A stretch of DNA of 64,000 nucleotides from Paraphaeosphaeria minitans (taxonomy: Eukaryota; Ascomycota; Dothideomycetes; Pleosporales; Didymosphaeriaceae): NCBI GenBank assembly GCA_015832175.1, contig WJXW01000009.1:496001-560000 (forward strand). The letters run 5' to 3'. The position numbers and the translations under genes were made by a program. Below are positions 46,461-57,158 of this stretch, in pieces; position 1 is the first letter of the stretch; each line of letters begins with the position of its first letter. The notes below the pieces were generated by a model. The model saw nothing but the letters and a program-made list of their open reading frames with translations, was not told where the DNA came from and did no database searches.

Positions 46461-48385
46461 ATGCCCGCCGGGGAGATAGAGACCTGCACACGCTGCAAGG
46501 ACTCCAAGCGCCGTTGTGACAAGCTCAAACCAAGCTGCACGTGATGTCAGCGCGCGGACAAGACTTGCATCTACCCAGAAAATACATCAAAGGAAAGTTG
46601 AATTGAACCTAAAACTGGACGGTTAAGCCCCTCGTCGAGTAGTCATCCAAGCCCGCTTGAGACAGAGGCAGCACCTGGACGGACCGTCAAGAAAAGGGAC
46701 CGCGCAACCTTGTCCTGTATAAGGTGTCATCGTCTCAGAGTAAAATGCGACAAGAGACAGCCTTGTTGCAGCCGATGTGCTCGACTGGGCCATGGAAGGG
46801 ACTGTATGTATACACACAAAATACAGCCTCCGCCTTCCGCTGGTCCTTTCGTGGTCGATGGCGATGATGCGGAAACGATCGTGAGCCTTTGGTTTCTAAG
46901 TAAGAGGGGTTCGAGTCATTGGAAGGTTCTTTTGACAAGGGTGAGCAATATGCCTCTTCTGCGGATCTGTAAACTGAAGACTAGCAGCTTGAGTCGCACT
47001 TTGGCCTTGGAGAACCCCCGTTTCAGTGGGTCAGTATTGCAAGCAACTTGCTTCTTTGCATCAGACTGAATAATGTTAGTTGTCAACCTCGGTCCGCGAA
47101 CATATGCAAGGCGACTGCAGTAATGACTGGGCCCTACCTGGCAATTTCCCATTCGGATCGGCGGGATCCATCCCCTTCCGCTCGTCATCAGAAGTCCAAA
47201 AACTACTCGAAAGCCATCGTCAGAGGGCTTCCTCTTATTTGTAGGGTTATTTCGTTCTATATGTGTGCACCGAGTTGTTCGATAATACAAAATTCCAAGA
47301 CGAGGTACATCAATTTTGGCAAGCTCCAGAGAAGTTCGATCTGGGTTGGCTTGCTCAGTACCTCGCCGTCCTAGGACTGGGTGCATCTGCCACGGGCGTC
47401 GAAGACAAGGTCACTGCTGGACTGTTCTTCGCCAGCGAAGCCTGTCTCGCACAGACCCCATACATGTATCGTCCTACCGTGACGAACATCCGGACCTTGT
47501 TCTTACATATTCAAGCCAAACAGGTTTGCTATGCAACATGCTGGGCTCTCGATGCGTCATGGAATCTTGTAAGACTCACTGTTCGTCTATCCATCATGAT
47601 GGGACTACATAGAAGTTGCATCCCGGAGCCAGACGAGATGCGCAGTATCTTCGAAGAGAGGGAGCAACGCAAACGCTTGTGGAACGCGGTTGTCAAGATG
47701 GACATCCACACCTCGCTTGTAACCGGACAGGCATCTCCGTTGCCGGCTGACGCTTTTTTAGCAAATGCCCTCGATAACGTCCAGGGTCTACCAAACAATA
47801 GCTGCGACCTCATTCCGGCCTTGTATCCTCTCATCTACGAAATCCTCACCAAACTGAATACCAGTATGGAGATGATATCCTACGAAGAAGTCCTACATTA
47901 TGATACAGAAGTAAGGCGGGTTATGCGACTGGCAGTCTCAACCGCGGAAAAGGAGAGTTACGTCATGTGCACAACTACAGATATCTTCTTCCGACGAGTC
48001 CTCATGGTCCTACATCGCTACTACGCCTTGGACCCAGACGCCCCAAACATATACCCACGTCATACTGGTCTTCGCTCGAGTGTTGTCTCGTGCTAATTGT
48101 GCATCAACGAGCTATGATGGCGCGGTGCGAAGCATTGCCAAACAATGTTCACCTGATCGCCCAGCCATTCATGCTAGATTTCTTCGCAGCAGCACTGACC
48201 ACATGCGTTCATCTGCTGTCTGTCGATGCACCACTTTCTACTACCTTCGAGTCAGAGAATGCAATACCTCCCCGTCGGACCATCATGCAAACTCTCGAAT
48301 CGTGACTCGAAATATTCGCCAAGGAGAGCGACCACTCGATTTGTTTCGGCACTGGATACCGACTGATGAGCGTCGTATATAGATT
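46461..48385 (+). pseudogene. Double zinc-cluster fungal transcription factor, broken
   Basis: Two Zn2Cys6 clusters lie in tandem, a known arrangement in some fungal regulators. The first (from 46461: CTRCKDSKRRCD, SCT, CQRADKTC) has an in-frame TGA at 46542-46544 exactly between the fourth and fifth cysteines, a place no intron can remove without losing the cluster. A second in-frame TGA is at 46599. The second cluster (46725-46810, CIRCHRLRVKCDK, CSRCARLGHGRDC) has no ATG of its own. The fungal_trans region follows (WLAQYLAVLGLGA, YATCWALDASWN.. RLSIMMGLHR). At about 48055 the frame shifts: YWSSLECCLVLIVHQRAMMA continues in another phase to 48305 and relic sequence to about 48385. The TAG at 47242 is better explained as an intron acceptor. 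I call it a pseudogene, though sequencing error remains possible. Confidence 0.78.
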
Positions 48386-48547
48386 GATACCAAAATGCAC
48401 TACATGAGCACATGCTCCAAGCGAACATTTACATGCACAGTGCGTTCCATCTATCTCCACGGCTCTTCCTTACTATGATAGCTAACGGAGATCCAGAGGA
48501 CAGGCCATTATGTGAGTCTTAGCTCGACAAAAGCCCAGTAACATGCT

Positions 48548-49265
48548 TCAATCGCTCCAACCGCCACCACCATCTTCGCCACTGCCTTCGAAATCATGTT
48601 CGCAGACGACATTTCTCAAAAATTCCAACTCTCGCTGTAACGACACGAACTGTATGTACTGTCTGTCCGATAGCGCTAGCAGTTCCAGGCACTGTTTGCC
48701 AAAGGTCTCCAGCTTCGAAAGCGTTCGTTCGATACTGGCCTGGTCTTTGGCCGCTTGCGCATTCCGATTTCGTTGGCTGACAACGTTTCTCGTTCGGTAG
48801 ACGGCGGATGCCAGCGCTTTCTCAAGTCTCGCACGCGACCTTTTCGCCTATGCACCGTTGGAATTGGTTATAGAGTCATCTCAAAGGGGCTTCAACCTCT
48901 TCCTCCGGTCCAGGAGGACGCTCGGGTGTCTTCGAATTCATTCGAGCCGCCCAAAGCAAGTCCAGGACCTCGTCGCTGGCATACCACCTGATACACTTGG
49001 TCTCCTCTTCAAAGATATGTCGTAAGTCCCCGAAGCTATCAATTGCGGTGTCCAGCGTCGCATTTAAAACGAGAATGGTCTTATCATAGTATAGAGTTCT
49101 GTCATACCAAGCCCGTTGTGGGTGTTTGCGGTACTGTCCTGGAGTAGCTACACGACTCATTAGCAGTCGAAGTCCGCGTTAAAGTCAAGGGACAGTACCT
49201 GTTGAGCAGAATATTCGCGGATCATAGCCGCTGTACAATCGTCGAGATGAACGGGTAACCTGCAT
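48548..49265 (-). CDS. Small coiled-coil protein, three exons, unrecognised
   Basis: Exons 49265-49199, 49147-48897 and 48847-48548 join with matching phases to 205 aa starting MQVTRSSRRLYSGYDPRIF. The first intron has branch CTAAT and acceptor GTGTAG. The second has a weaker donor (GTTGAA) and acceptor GCATAG. The last exon is a long amphipathic helix (QAAKDQASIERTLSKLETF, then ECLELL-like heptads) ending in an acidic Gly-rich tail (GSGEDGGGGWSD). No domain is recognised. Only the spliced model gives a continuous protein; no single frame shows it. It is convergent with the broken regulator just downstream. Confidence 0.55.
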
Positions 49266-50073
49266 CTACGCGGAATGAAAGGCATTCGAGGGCCTCGATT
49301 GCGGCAATGTGTCAGATGGCGGAGATGTATACTCGATTTTATCACTGTGGAATTACGTCGGGGGGGCTCCACGTTTCGACCAACGAGTGGCGAACGTCAC
49401 GATCACAAAGGCTAGCACAAAGTATGTTTGCTTGAGTTAGTTACTGGATGATTGGTATAAGAAACTCGCCATAATTTGGCACCTTCCAATGCAACCTCTG
49501 GCAACGTTCCTAGACACTGGACGACCATCGGCTATCATGTAGATGGTGTGGGATGCCGTCTTGGAAAAAGACTTGCAACCTTGTGCTCGCAGGCTTCAGC
49601 CCGACGCGCGGTGGCGACAGGGCGTCCTTAAAGCTACCTTCGGATCTTCAACTGCCTTACGCAAATACATCAGTCATCACCCGATCTTTGGGCACCATGG
49701 CTCACGGGAATGTTATCAATATCGGGGTGGAAAACGCAAGATTGTCAAGAGAACCCCCCACTCAGCCCAACTCTACACGAAGAACAGGGAGGTAGTTGTT
49801 CGCAAGCATCAGTCATCACTTAGGACTTTGTATTCGGTTCTTCCTACAAGCGTTCAAATGATCTAGAGCCTGCCTTGATCGCGTGACGGTAAGTCGAGAA
49901 CCAATTGCAACGCGGCCGCAAGATATATAGCGAAACCACCGAACCAATTCGAGCTTATCCCTCACCCATCCTCGTAATGCGCTCCTTTTCAGCTATACAC
50001 TCACAATGCCAACTCAAATTCGCACCGACCAGAACCACCCTCGTCCCTTAAAAAGCCCATCTCGTCACACCCC
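49266..50073. other. Intergenic, nothing recognised
   Basis: About 800 bases. Frames at 49543-49866 have no family features. Confidence 0.45.
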
Positions 50074-50897
50074 TCAAATAGCATCCCCAGGATGCCTCAC
50101 CCGATGCACATGATTCAAATGCACACTCGTCAACCCCCTCCTGAGCAACTTCTTCTTAATAATCTCCGCAACCGCCACACTCCTATGCGTGCCCCCCGGA
50201 CACGCCACCATCAACAACAACGACCCGCACCCCTGATCATACGCACCCATCATCAGCCGCACAACCTCATCCCTGCACCTCCGTCAGCGCTCAACCCGGG
50301 GACAGGAAAAAAGGGAGGCACCCACAGATCCCGCATCCCCTCCCCGTACCCCCTAACAAGCTCCTGCATCTCCCCACTCACCCCCGAAACCCGCATCGCC
50401 AGTGCCGCCGGCGCCGCGGGGAAGTGGCTCACGTCGAAGGTGATCAGCGGCTGCAGACCCGTCGCGAGCAGCGCCTGATCGTACAGCGCGTGCGCGGTCG
50501 CATCGCCCGCGGCCAGCCGCGCCGTGCTGTACGTGGTGATGTGCGCGAGGCGACGCGGCTGGCGGGCGAGATTCTGCTGCAGGGTGCCGGGTGCGAAGTG
50601 CTGCATGGCGATGGCGCCGGGGTGGAAGGCCGGCATGAGGGGTGCGTGCATTTGGGGGTACATCACGGGGAAGGGGTCGTGCAGCATGGGTGCGATGGGG
50701 AGGAAGGGGTCGTGCATCATAGGGGCGACGGGGAGGAAGGGCGCAGGGTGGTGGATTATGGCGCCAGGGTTGTGGACTTGGTGGACGGTGACGTGTTGGT
50801 GGTTTTGGAGTGCGATGCCGGGGTGGTGGATCTGTTGGGCTGTGATTTGGTGCTGGTCGAGGAGGGAGGGGGGTGGGATGAAGTGGAAGAATGCCAT
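50074..50897 (-). CDS. RapZ C-terminal-domain-like P-loop protein with His/Pro-rich N-terminus
   Basis: Exons 50897-50326 and 50272-50074 join in phase (donor GTGGGT, 53-nt intron) to 256 aa. The C-terminal half matches the RapZ C-terminal fold in order: ITFDVSHFP (152-160; RapZ has FDVRFLPNP), a helical segment, a hydrophobic strand LLLMVACPGGTHRSV (RapZ has IGCTGGxHRSV) and a helix AEIIKKKLLRRG, ending in VHLNHVHR (RapZ ends similarly in HRD/HRE). In bacteria this domain binds GlmZ RNA and glucosamine-6-phosphate; fungal homologues are uncharacterised. The first 110 residues are His/Pro/Met-rich with a direct 11-residue repeat PFLPVAPMMHD/PFLPIAPMLHD. There is no RapZ N-terminal kinase-like domain. 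Without the intron the conserved C-terminal half is lost. Confidence 0.72.
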
Positions 50898-51459
50898 GGT
50901 TGCGTAGGATGGATAGAGCTTGGAGGAATGATGATGTAGACTCGCTATTCAGAGGTGGATGTGGGTGTGGTAGTCTGAGAATGCTAGGTTTGGGGATACA
51001 AGTACTGTAAGGCTGGCTGGCACTTGAAGGGCGGCATCACCAAAGTTGGCGTCGTATTCAGCAATTGAAGGCGCGTGTGAATTATCTGGTGCTCCGTTTG
51101 CAGACTGTAGGCGTTGATGCCAATGATGCATGTATTAACATCCTCAGTAACGACTATCACTGTCGCAGACCACCTGCAGTATGGCCACGAAATTGACTTC
51201 CATGCGCACTCTGGTGAGGGAGCGGGCCACATATTCTCCTTACAACGAGTACCCCATTTTGACAGCACACTTTCCATTCCCGGACTACAGGCCTGATCTT
51301 TACCTTGCCACTCACGTACCTCCGTATCACGAATATCACTGCCTCTTCCCAGTCAAGTCACTGGCTGCCTCCGACAATGCCGCGAGGATCCAGCCAAAAG
51401 TTGATTCCACCGGGCTACTTCCGCTGAAGATCCAATCCTTATAGGTCCGCCTATTGGCT
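50898..51459. other. Intergenic, nothing recognised
   Basis: About 560 bases upstream of the RapZ-like gene and downstream of the surface-protein gene. A frame at 51181-51444 on the plus strand has no family features. Confidence 0.5.
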
Positions 51460-52685
51460 TCATTTGTCCTTCCTCCCAACATCAGCGTCAAGCTCCGACA
51501 CTGCACTCATCCGGTTCGGCGAAGTGTGAAGGTAGTTTGAATCCCCCGGCAGCTCCGACACAAAAGCGCTTGTTCCAATTTCTAACACAGCCAGGGCTGG
51601 CGGCGAATACAGTTCTGCCCTCTCATCTCTGCCATCAAGTTCTGATGCTCCGGCTGGTGCGGAGTCTTCGTACACCAGCGCCTTCTTCTCGTCAACGGGA
51701 CCAACAGGACCATCAAGAGGTGGCATCGCATCATCCATTTCTTCTGCCGCCTTTGCCTGAGCTTTCCCGCGCCGTTTCCGCCAGATGAAGAATGCTACGC
51801 CGGCAATGATTGCAAGCGCGCCGACGGAGATGCCTGCACCTAGACCTGCAGCCGCGGCAGTGGGCAATCCTCCTCCAGATTCTTCCGCGCTGCCGGTCGA
51901 GTTTTCCGAACTCGAGGAACCCGCTAGTTCCGTCGCGCCCGAAGACGTTATAGTTGCCAAAGTAGTCCGTATACTTCCCGTTTACGAATCAGTAGGTAAA
52001 TCGGTGTATTTCATCCACGTTGAGATCGTCGATGGCAATGTCGAGATCGGAATACCAAGGGCGCCACATTCGCTTTCCATCATGTACATGTATGCTGGCC
52101 CACTGGTCAGTAATGGTAATTCATTAGTCAAGCTCCTCTATGCTTCAGACGTTAGAAAAATAAATACCAGCCCACTCCCCTTCGGAGCACCCTGTTGAAT
52201 TTGCCACGCACGGCGCTACCGAATCGAAGAAGTCATCCACAAATCGTCGCTGCTTCGAACATACGTAGGAAAAATCTTTTCATGCGTCGTCTAACTTCCA
52301 ATCATAGAAGACTTCCCCACGAAGACATCTCTACAAGCACACGTTAGCAGGGTGGTAGCTCGGCTTCTTGCAGTGGACGACTCACTCCTGCACAAGGCGG
52401 CGGTACAGGCTTCGCCACATTACCAGTAGGCCAGGCCGACGCGTCGAAGAAGGACGATGTCGTGCTTGACGGCTCCGGAGCTTCTGTGATAAACACAGGC
52501 GGCAGCAACGTAACGAGTGTCAGCACCTGTGTCGAAGTCTGCTCGACCGTCGTCGAAGGGCACGAATTGCCCGACTCGGAGCACCATGAGGGCGGCGGCC
52601 TGGCTCCGCGAACCTGGAAAGTAACGAGCTCGCCCTGCACCATTGTGCCGGCCACAGCCAACAACAAAACACTAGTAAAAGCCAT
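51460..52685 (-). CDS. Single-pass cell-surface protein with cysteine-rich ectodomain, splicing uncertain
   Basis: A signal peptide (MAFTSVLLLAVAGTMVQG) starts at 52685. Then come a Ser/Thr/Pro-rich ectodomain (exon to 52386), a conserved-looking piece QRRFVDDFFDSVAPCVANS with GCSEG, and a further Cys/Tyr-containing piece (YMYMMESECGALG). Next are a Ser-rich stalk, one membrane helix (GISVGALAIIAGVAFFIW) followed by basic RKRRGK, and a cytosolic tail ending AVSELDADVGRKDK. A simple three-exon model (52685-52386, 52330-52176, 52102-51460) has two in-frame stops, TGA at 52282-52280 and TAA at 51984-51982. Both can be removed by alternative introns (acceptor at 52253; donor at 51985 with acceptor about 105 bases on). 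I therefore prefer an intact gene with an unusual splice pattern, but a pseudogene is possible. Function unknown. Confidence 0.55.
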
Positions 52686-53203
52686 TGTACAGACCGAAAG
52701 GCAGCCACGAGAACAGAGCGAAGGAGAACAAACGAGAAGGCATGCCGCAAAATGGTGAGGAGCGCCGCGTCCGCCGCATATTTGGAAAGTGCTTTGACCG
52801 TGCCGTATCTGTGGTATCACATTGTTTTAATCGTGCCCTGAGTCGTTAGTGTTGGCGGCACGGACAAGGAGATTTCTGTGATTGTGTCTTGGTAGTTGTC
52901 GTCGGTAGCAACAGGCGCCAATACCATTCACCCGGTGCGGGAATGCGGCGTAGTTGATGCAGCGAATGGTACAAACGGAATTTCGCGTCCCGGCTACAGG
53001 AGGCGAGGTAGTCATGGAGCAATATGACTCCCCTCATGGCTCCATGGCTGTGTAAAGTAGTCGCCGCTGGATTCGCACTGCACCAAGCATATCAATATCA
53101 CATCCTCTCGTGACCACCCACTGCTCTTAAATATTATACACCTTCTAGCTCCCAGCTCCAATACCGATGCTTTTCTCGTGTGCAGGGACGCATATACAAT
53201 GCC
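52686..53203. other. Intergenic, nothing recognised
   Basis: About 520 bases; includes the surface-protein promoter and the HEM14 3' region. AT-rich near 53120-53150. Confidence 0.5.
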
Positions 53204-55005
53204 CTACTGCTTCGCTTTTGGCGGCCCCTGGTTGGAAGGTGCACTGACCCAGGCGCCATCATACCTGTCATCCGCCGCCCTTTCCAACCCTGATTCGATC
53301 TTCTTCCATCCTGCACCCCTTAACCGCCTGGCCATATCCCATGCTCCTCTTATACAATCATTGACACCCACGCCGTGCGTTTGGCTTCCCACCACCCGTA
53401 ATTTCCCCTTGTATGCGTCCGTAACTTGCGCCGCATAATGCTTCAATCGTTCCTCATATCCCACCGTGTACTGCGGAATGCAGTCCTTGCTGAGATTGAC
53501 GTTGTAGTGCGTAGGCTCTTCTTTTATTTTCAGATGACGACGGAGGAGCGACATAGCTAGGCCATACGCTTCGTCGTCAGAGGGATAGTGTTCCCAGCCA
53601 TCCCAGTAGTGGCCACCAAGCATGACGGTGAGCTTCGTACCTTCGGCAGTGTCCTGGCCTTGAATAGCGTCCGAATCGAAGATAACGCCCAGAGCACGTT
53701 CGGGGTTCTCCTCGAAGGCGACTGACTGGGGAATTAGGTAACCGAAGCCCTTCTGGGGAATGAGGTTGGTATTTGGGAAGTAGAGGTTCACTGTCTGGAC
53801 GGTGACAAAAGGTGTGAGGTGTTTGTTGCGAAGTGTGGAGACAACAAGGTCGTATCTTTCAGTAAAGGGCGATTCTTTCAGCTGCGAAGGATCAGTCTTG
53901 CAAAACAGTTCCGAGTCGAGGGTACCTACTCCAGTGGTAACATCGACGCGTTGCTGATTCTTTTCCTGGACCAGCTTGGTGTCTTGAACCCAGCTCCCGA
54001 ATTTGAAGTCTACTTGCCCACTGTTTTCGAGATTCTTCTTCAATGCCATGACCAGCTCCGCCATGCCATCCTCAAAGGTGAACATTGCGCACCCGTCAAG
54101 GTGCCTCTGGAAAGTTTCGTCCAGCTTGACTTCTTCCCGTATGGCCTTGTACACATCTAAATCGTGCGGATGGAAGAGCATCACCTTCTCCTCCAACGGA
54201 GTCTCCGATTGAATTTTGACCATGCCCCTGAATATGCTGCCTGCCAGACCCTCCAGCATCCACGCTTGCGACAGCAGCGTCCGAGCACTGAGCTTCCAGA
54301 TATCACCAGCATAGATGCCGTGCATTACGGCAGAAGCCATGTTGTTCCCCACGCGCTTGTCCATGCGGCGCTCTATGAAAGCTCCAATTGATTCATCCTT
54401 CAAAGAATCGGGTCGTTTCGGACGAAATGGCTCTAGGAGAAGCGCAGACGGCGCACCGGCAAGAAGACCAGATCGCCACAGTTCCGCAATGTGCCAGAAG
54501 TCGGGTGGTTCTCCTGGGGAGGGAAGGCGTTGGAGTCGGTCGGGATAGTATATGTAGCGGTTCTTTGCGCCGGTCGAACCCTTCTTCGCGAAGATGACAT
54601 TGTCTGTAAGATCAAGATCTTGAATCTAGCACGCGTCAACCAATTATCCAACTCTCAGGCCTCGGTATTCACCAGTTGCGCCGTGATCAGAGCGTTGCTC
54701 CCCGGCCTCAGCGTCCGCGCGCCGTATTCAAACAGCACATCGCCGGTGGAAGTCTGGACACGCCTTGACTGGATCCAGCCTCCACTGTCCGCGTTCGCCT
54801 CATAGACTGTAATCTTGCTCTTTGGAAATTCCTTGGCCACAAAATACGCACTGGCGAGCCCTGATATGCCGCCGCCAAGCACGGCCACTTTCTCGGGATA
54901 TGCTTGCGACGAGGCGTATCGGCGGCAGAGTGAAGAGGCAGTTGGTCGCAAAGCGACGCGCTTTAATGTCGACTCGATGAGCGAGACATGTTTTTTGAGC
55001 CGCAT
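53204..55005 (-). CDS. HEM14: Protoporphyrinogen oxidase (heme biosynthesis), two exons
   Basis: Exons 55005-54673 and 54625-53204 join to 584 aa, typical for fungal protoporphyrinogen IX oxidase. The N-terminus is basic and Ser/Arg-rich (RVALRPTASSLCRRYASS), as in a mitochondrial presequence. The FAD-binding dinucleotide motif is VAVLGGGISGLASAY (GGGISG at 44-49), followed by the acidic VYEANADSGGWIQS and YGARTLRP. Further PPOX marks are KGSTGAKNRYIYYP.. RLPSP, FIERRMDKRVGNNMASAVMHGIYAGD and the C-terminal GVGVNDCI. It oxidises protoporphyrinogen IX to protoporphyrin IX with oxygen at the inner mitochondrial membrane, the step before ferrochelatase. No oddities. Confidence 0.95.
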
Positions 55006-55415
55006 TGCCGTGTGTGAGGGGTTGAGTATGTGTAAATGCGGCCCATGAATTCAATGCCAGAGCTTCGTGACGTGAGAGAGCCGAGCTCGGGCCGCCTGAC
55101 GCGCTCACTTCGCGGAAGCTCTGTAGCACTACAAAATCAAAGAAACATCACAACAATAGAGGCAAGATTGTGGTAACAAGAGGTGCAGCTCTTCGGCCGC
55201 CAGCAAACATCAGTCTCCATTTTAAAAAATTCCCTCGCATCTGCAGCCCATCAATGCAGATCAAGTGCCACCCAAGCCAAAACGCCGTGCCCTTCGGTAT
55301 CCTGAACTATAGTACAAATGCCGTGTTCCTCGTTCTACAGCATCTGATGCTGTCGTCATACCATGCCACATCGGATAGCATCTCCTCGTGCCGTACCCAG
55401 TCCTTGTTCCACAGC
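55006..55415. other. Short intergenic stretch upstream of HEM14
   Basis: About 410 bases between the NAB2-like 3' end and the HEM14 start codon, so it must hold the HEM14 promoter. No specific element recognised. Confidence 0.5.
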
Positions 55416-57158
55416 CTATTCAATCGCATCTTCATCCATAGCCGCGTCGGCCTTGCCCGGAATGATGAGCTCCTCCTCTTGATTCTCATCAATAAACTTC
55501 CTCTCGCTGACATGTTCCTTCTTCTGGTCCTCCCCGTTCTTCGGTGCTACCCAAACGTTGGCCTTGCCCTTGATGCCCGACTTCTGACCCTCTTGAGGAT
55601 GCTTGTAGGTACAACGAGCGTTTGTGCAGGGGTTGAACTTGCAGACAACAGAGCTGTGCCAGAAAGTGCAGCCCTGAGTCGCGCAGTCAGCACCGTTACG
55701 ACACGGTTTCTCGACTGGATGCTTGTACGGGCAATTTTGAGGGTCGCGGCAGCTAGGGAAGTAGATGCACTCTTGCTCGGCTTGGAACTGCTGTTTCTTA
55801 GCAGGCGAGGGGTGCTTGCCAACACATTTGAAGTTCTTGCAGGCCGCTCCGTAGTCGCATGTAGTGTTCATGTCGACGATTGCGGTCTTGGGGGCTGCAG
55901 GTGACGAATGCACGTAGGGACAATCGGCCTTGGCACACTTCTGGTTGAAATGGCACATCGTTGTCGAAGGATCTGGTGGACCTTGCCGCGACGTCTCCAC
56001 CTGCATACCGTCGCCCTCGGCGGCGGCTCCATCGGTCATATTCTCGTCATCGCCTTCTTTCTTCGTGAACTTGGCCGATGGTGGCAGGTTCTGTCGGTTC
56101 CCTTGCGATCCACGAGCAAATGGTTTCTTTCCTTTCTGGAAATTGGGGTTGACGAAGGGTTGCGGAGTCTGGCCAGAAAAGATTTGTTGCATCATCTGCG
56201 CTTGCTGTTCGTACATGGACATGAGGGCCATCTGCTGTTGGGGGTTCAATCCTCCCCCTGGCAGATTCTGTCCCATGGGTGGCATAGGCATGTTCGGCAT
56301 AGGCATGTTCATACCCATCCCGCCCATTGCGTTCATGCCAGGGCTCACACTGATGTTGCCTCCACCTCTTCCATTTGCCATCGCTTCCAGTCCTCGTCCA
56401 ATGTTCTGGCCGCGGGGTCCTTTCGGAGGATCGCGTGTGTGCGAACTGATGCGGCCAGCACCCTGCGACCCTCGGACTCGATGGAGAGGATCATCGTTTC
56501 GGTTCATCTGCCTGTTGACTTGGTTCATCATGCGTCCGCCACGGGGCTGCTTGGGGCCGCCGCCGTTCCGCATAGCTTTAGGTCCGGTGGGTCTGCCATT
56601 CGTTAGATATTGCCATCTACAAGTGCTGCGAGTCTGGGAAATCTTTAGATGTTCGCGCTAATCGGACTTGATTGTGGGAATTGGAAGTCCACAGGCGCTA
56701 TCTCTTCGTACTTCTTGGAAGGACTGAGGAGAAGAACTTGAAAGTAGATTGGTGTCATACATAGTACCTGATGAAGCGTCTCCGGCTTCTGAAATCCCGT
56801 CCATCTCCATGTCATGCGAAGCTGCAGCAGAGTCTTGGACGGCCTGTCCCATATGGTTATCGGTGATTTGCGCATTGCCACCAGCAGCGTGTCCGCGGAG
56901 CTGGTCGACTTGTTCGAACAGCCATCGCGAAAAACGGTGCGTGTCTGTGTTCTCGCCCTCAGCTTCGTCGAGGAGGTCGTTCGAGAGCTCGGTCGCGACT
57001 TGTTCTTCGTTCTTGCCGTTCGAGAGCATAAGCAGGATGTAGTCGAATAGAGTCGTGTCGTCGCCGCCCGTTGTCCACCCAAACTCGGCAAGCTTGGGCT
57101 GAACGAGATTCTGTAGCGCCGCCGCCAGAGGCGTCCCTGTCGCGAGGTCGGTAGCCAT
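55416..57158 (-). CDS. NAB2: NAB2-type poly(A)-binding CCCH zinc-finger protein, two exons
   Basis: Exon 1 57158-56712 encodes the PWI-like N-terminal domain (LATGTPLAAALQNLVQPKLAEFGW, shown here by its first part LATGTPLAAAL; DTTLFDYILLMLSNGK). Exon 2, from about 56633 to 55416, encodes a low-complexity Arg/Gly/Met-rich region (GRGGGNISVSP, MPMPNMPMPPMG), a Gln-rich patch and five CCCH fingers (CHFNQKCAKADCPYVH, CDYGAACKNFKCVGKH, CIYFPSCRDPQNCPYKH, CRNGADCATQGCTFWH, CKFNPCTNARCTYKH). That order matches yeast Nab2/ZC3H14, nuclear proteins that bind poly(A), limit tail length and help mRNA export. The best splice pair I see is donor GTACGA (56711) and acceptor CCCAG (56634), total 554 aa, but another acceptor a few dozen bases on is possible. 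Confidence 0.88.

Noticed and set aside
47242..47244. In-frame TAG inside the broken double-zinc-cluster gene taken as a third lesion
   Set aside because: It sits at the end of CTTATTTGTAG, a good intron acceptor, and the following exon matches the family, so it is probably intronic.
48876..49160. Minus-strand frame starting MSRVATPGQ as a stand-alone 94-aa protein
   Set aside because: Its first residues cover the intron acceptor of a better three-exon model (48548-49265), so it is only the middle exon.
50424..50939. 171-codon plus-strand frame across the RapZ-like gene
   Set aside because: Antisense shadow in a GC-rich His/Pro region; no family features, while the minus strand shows conserved motifs.
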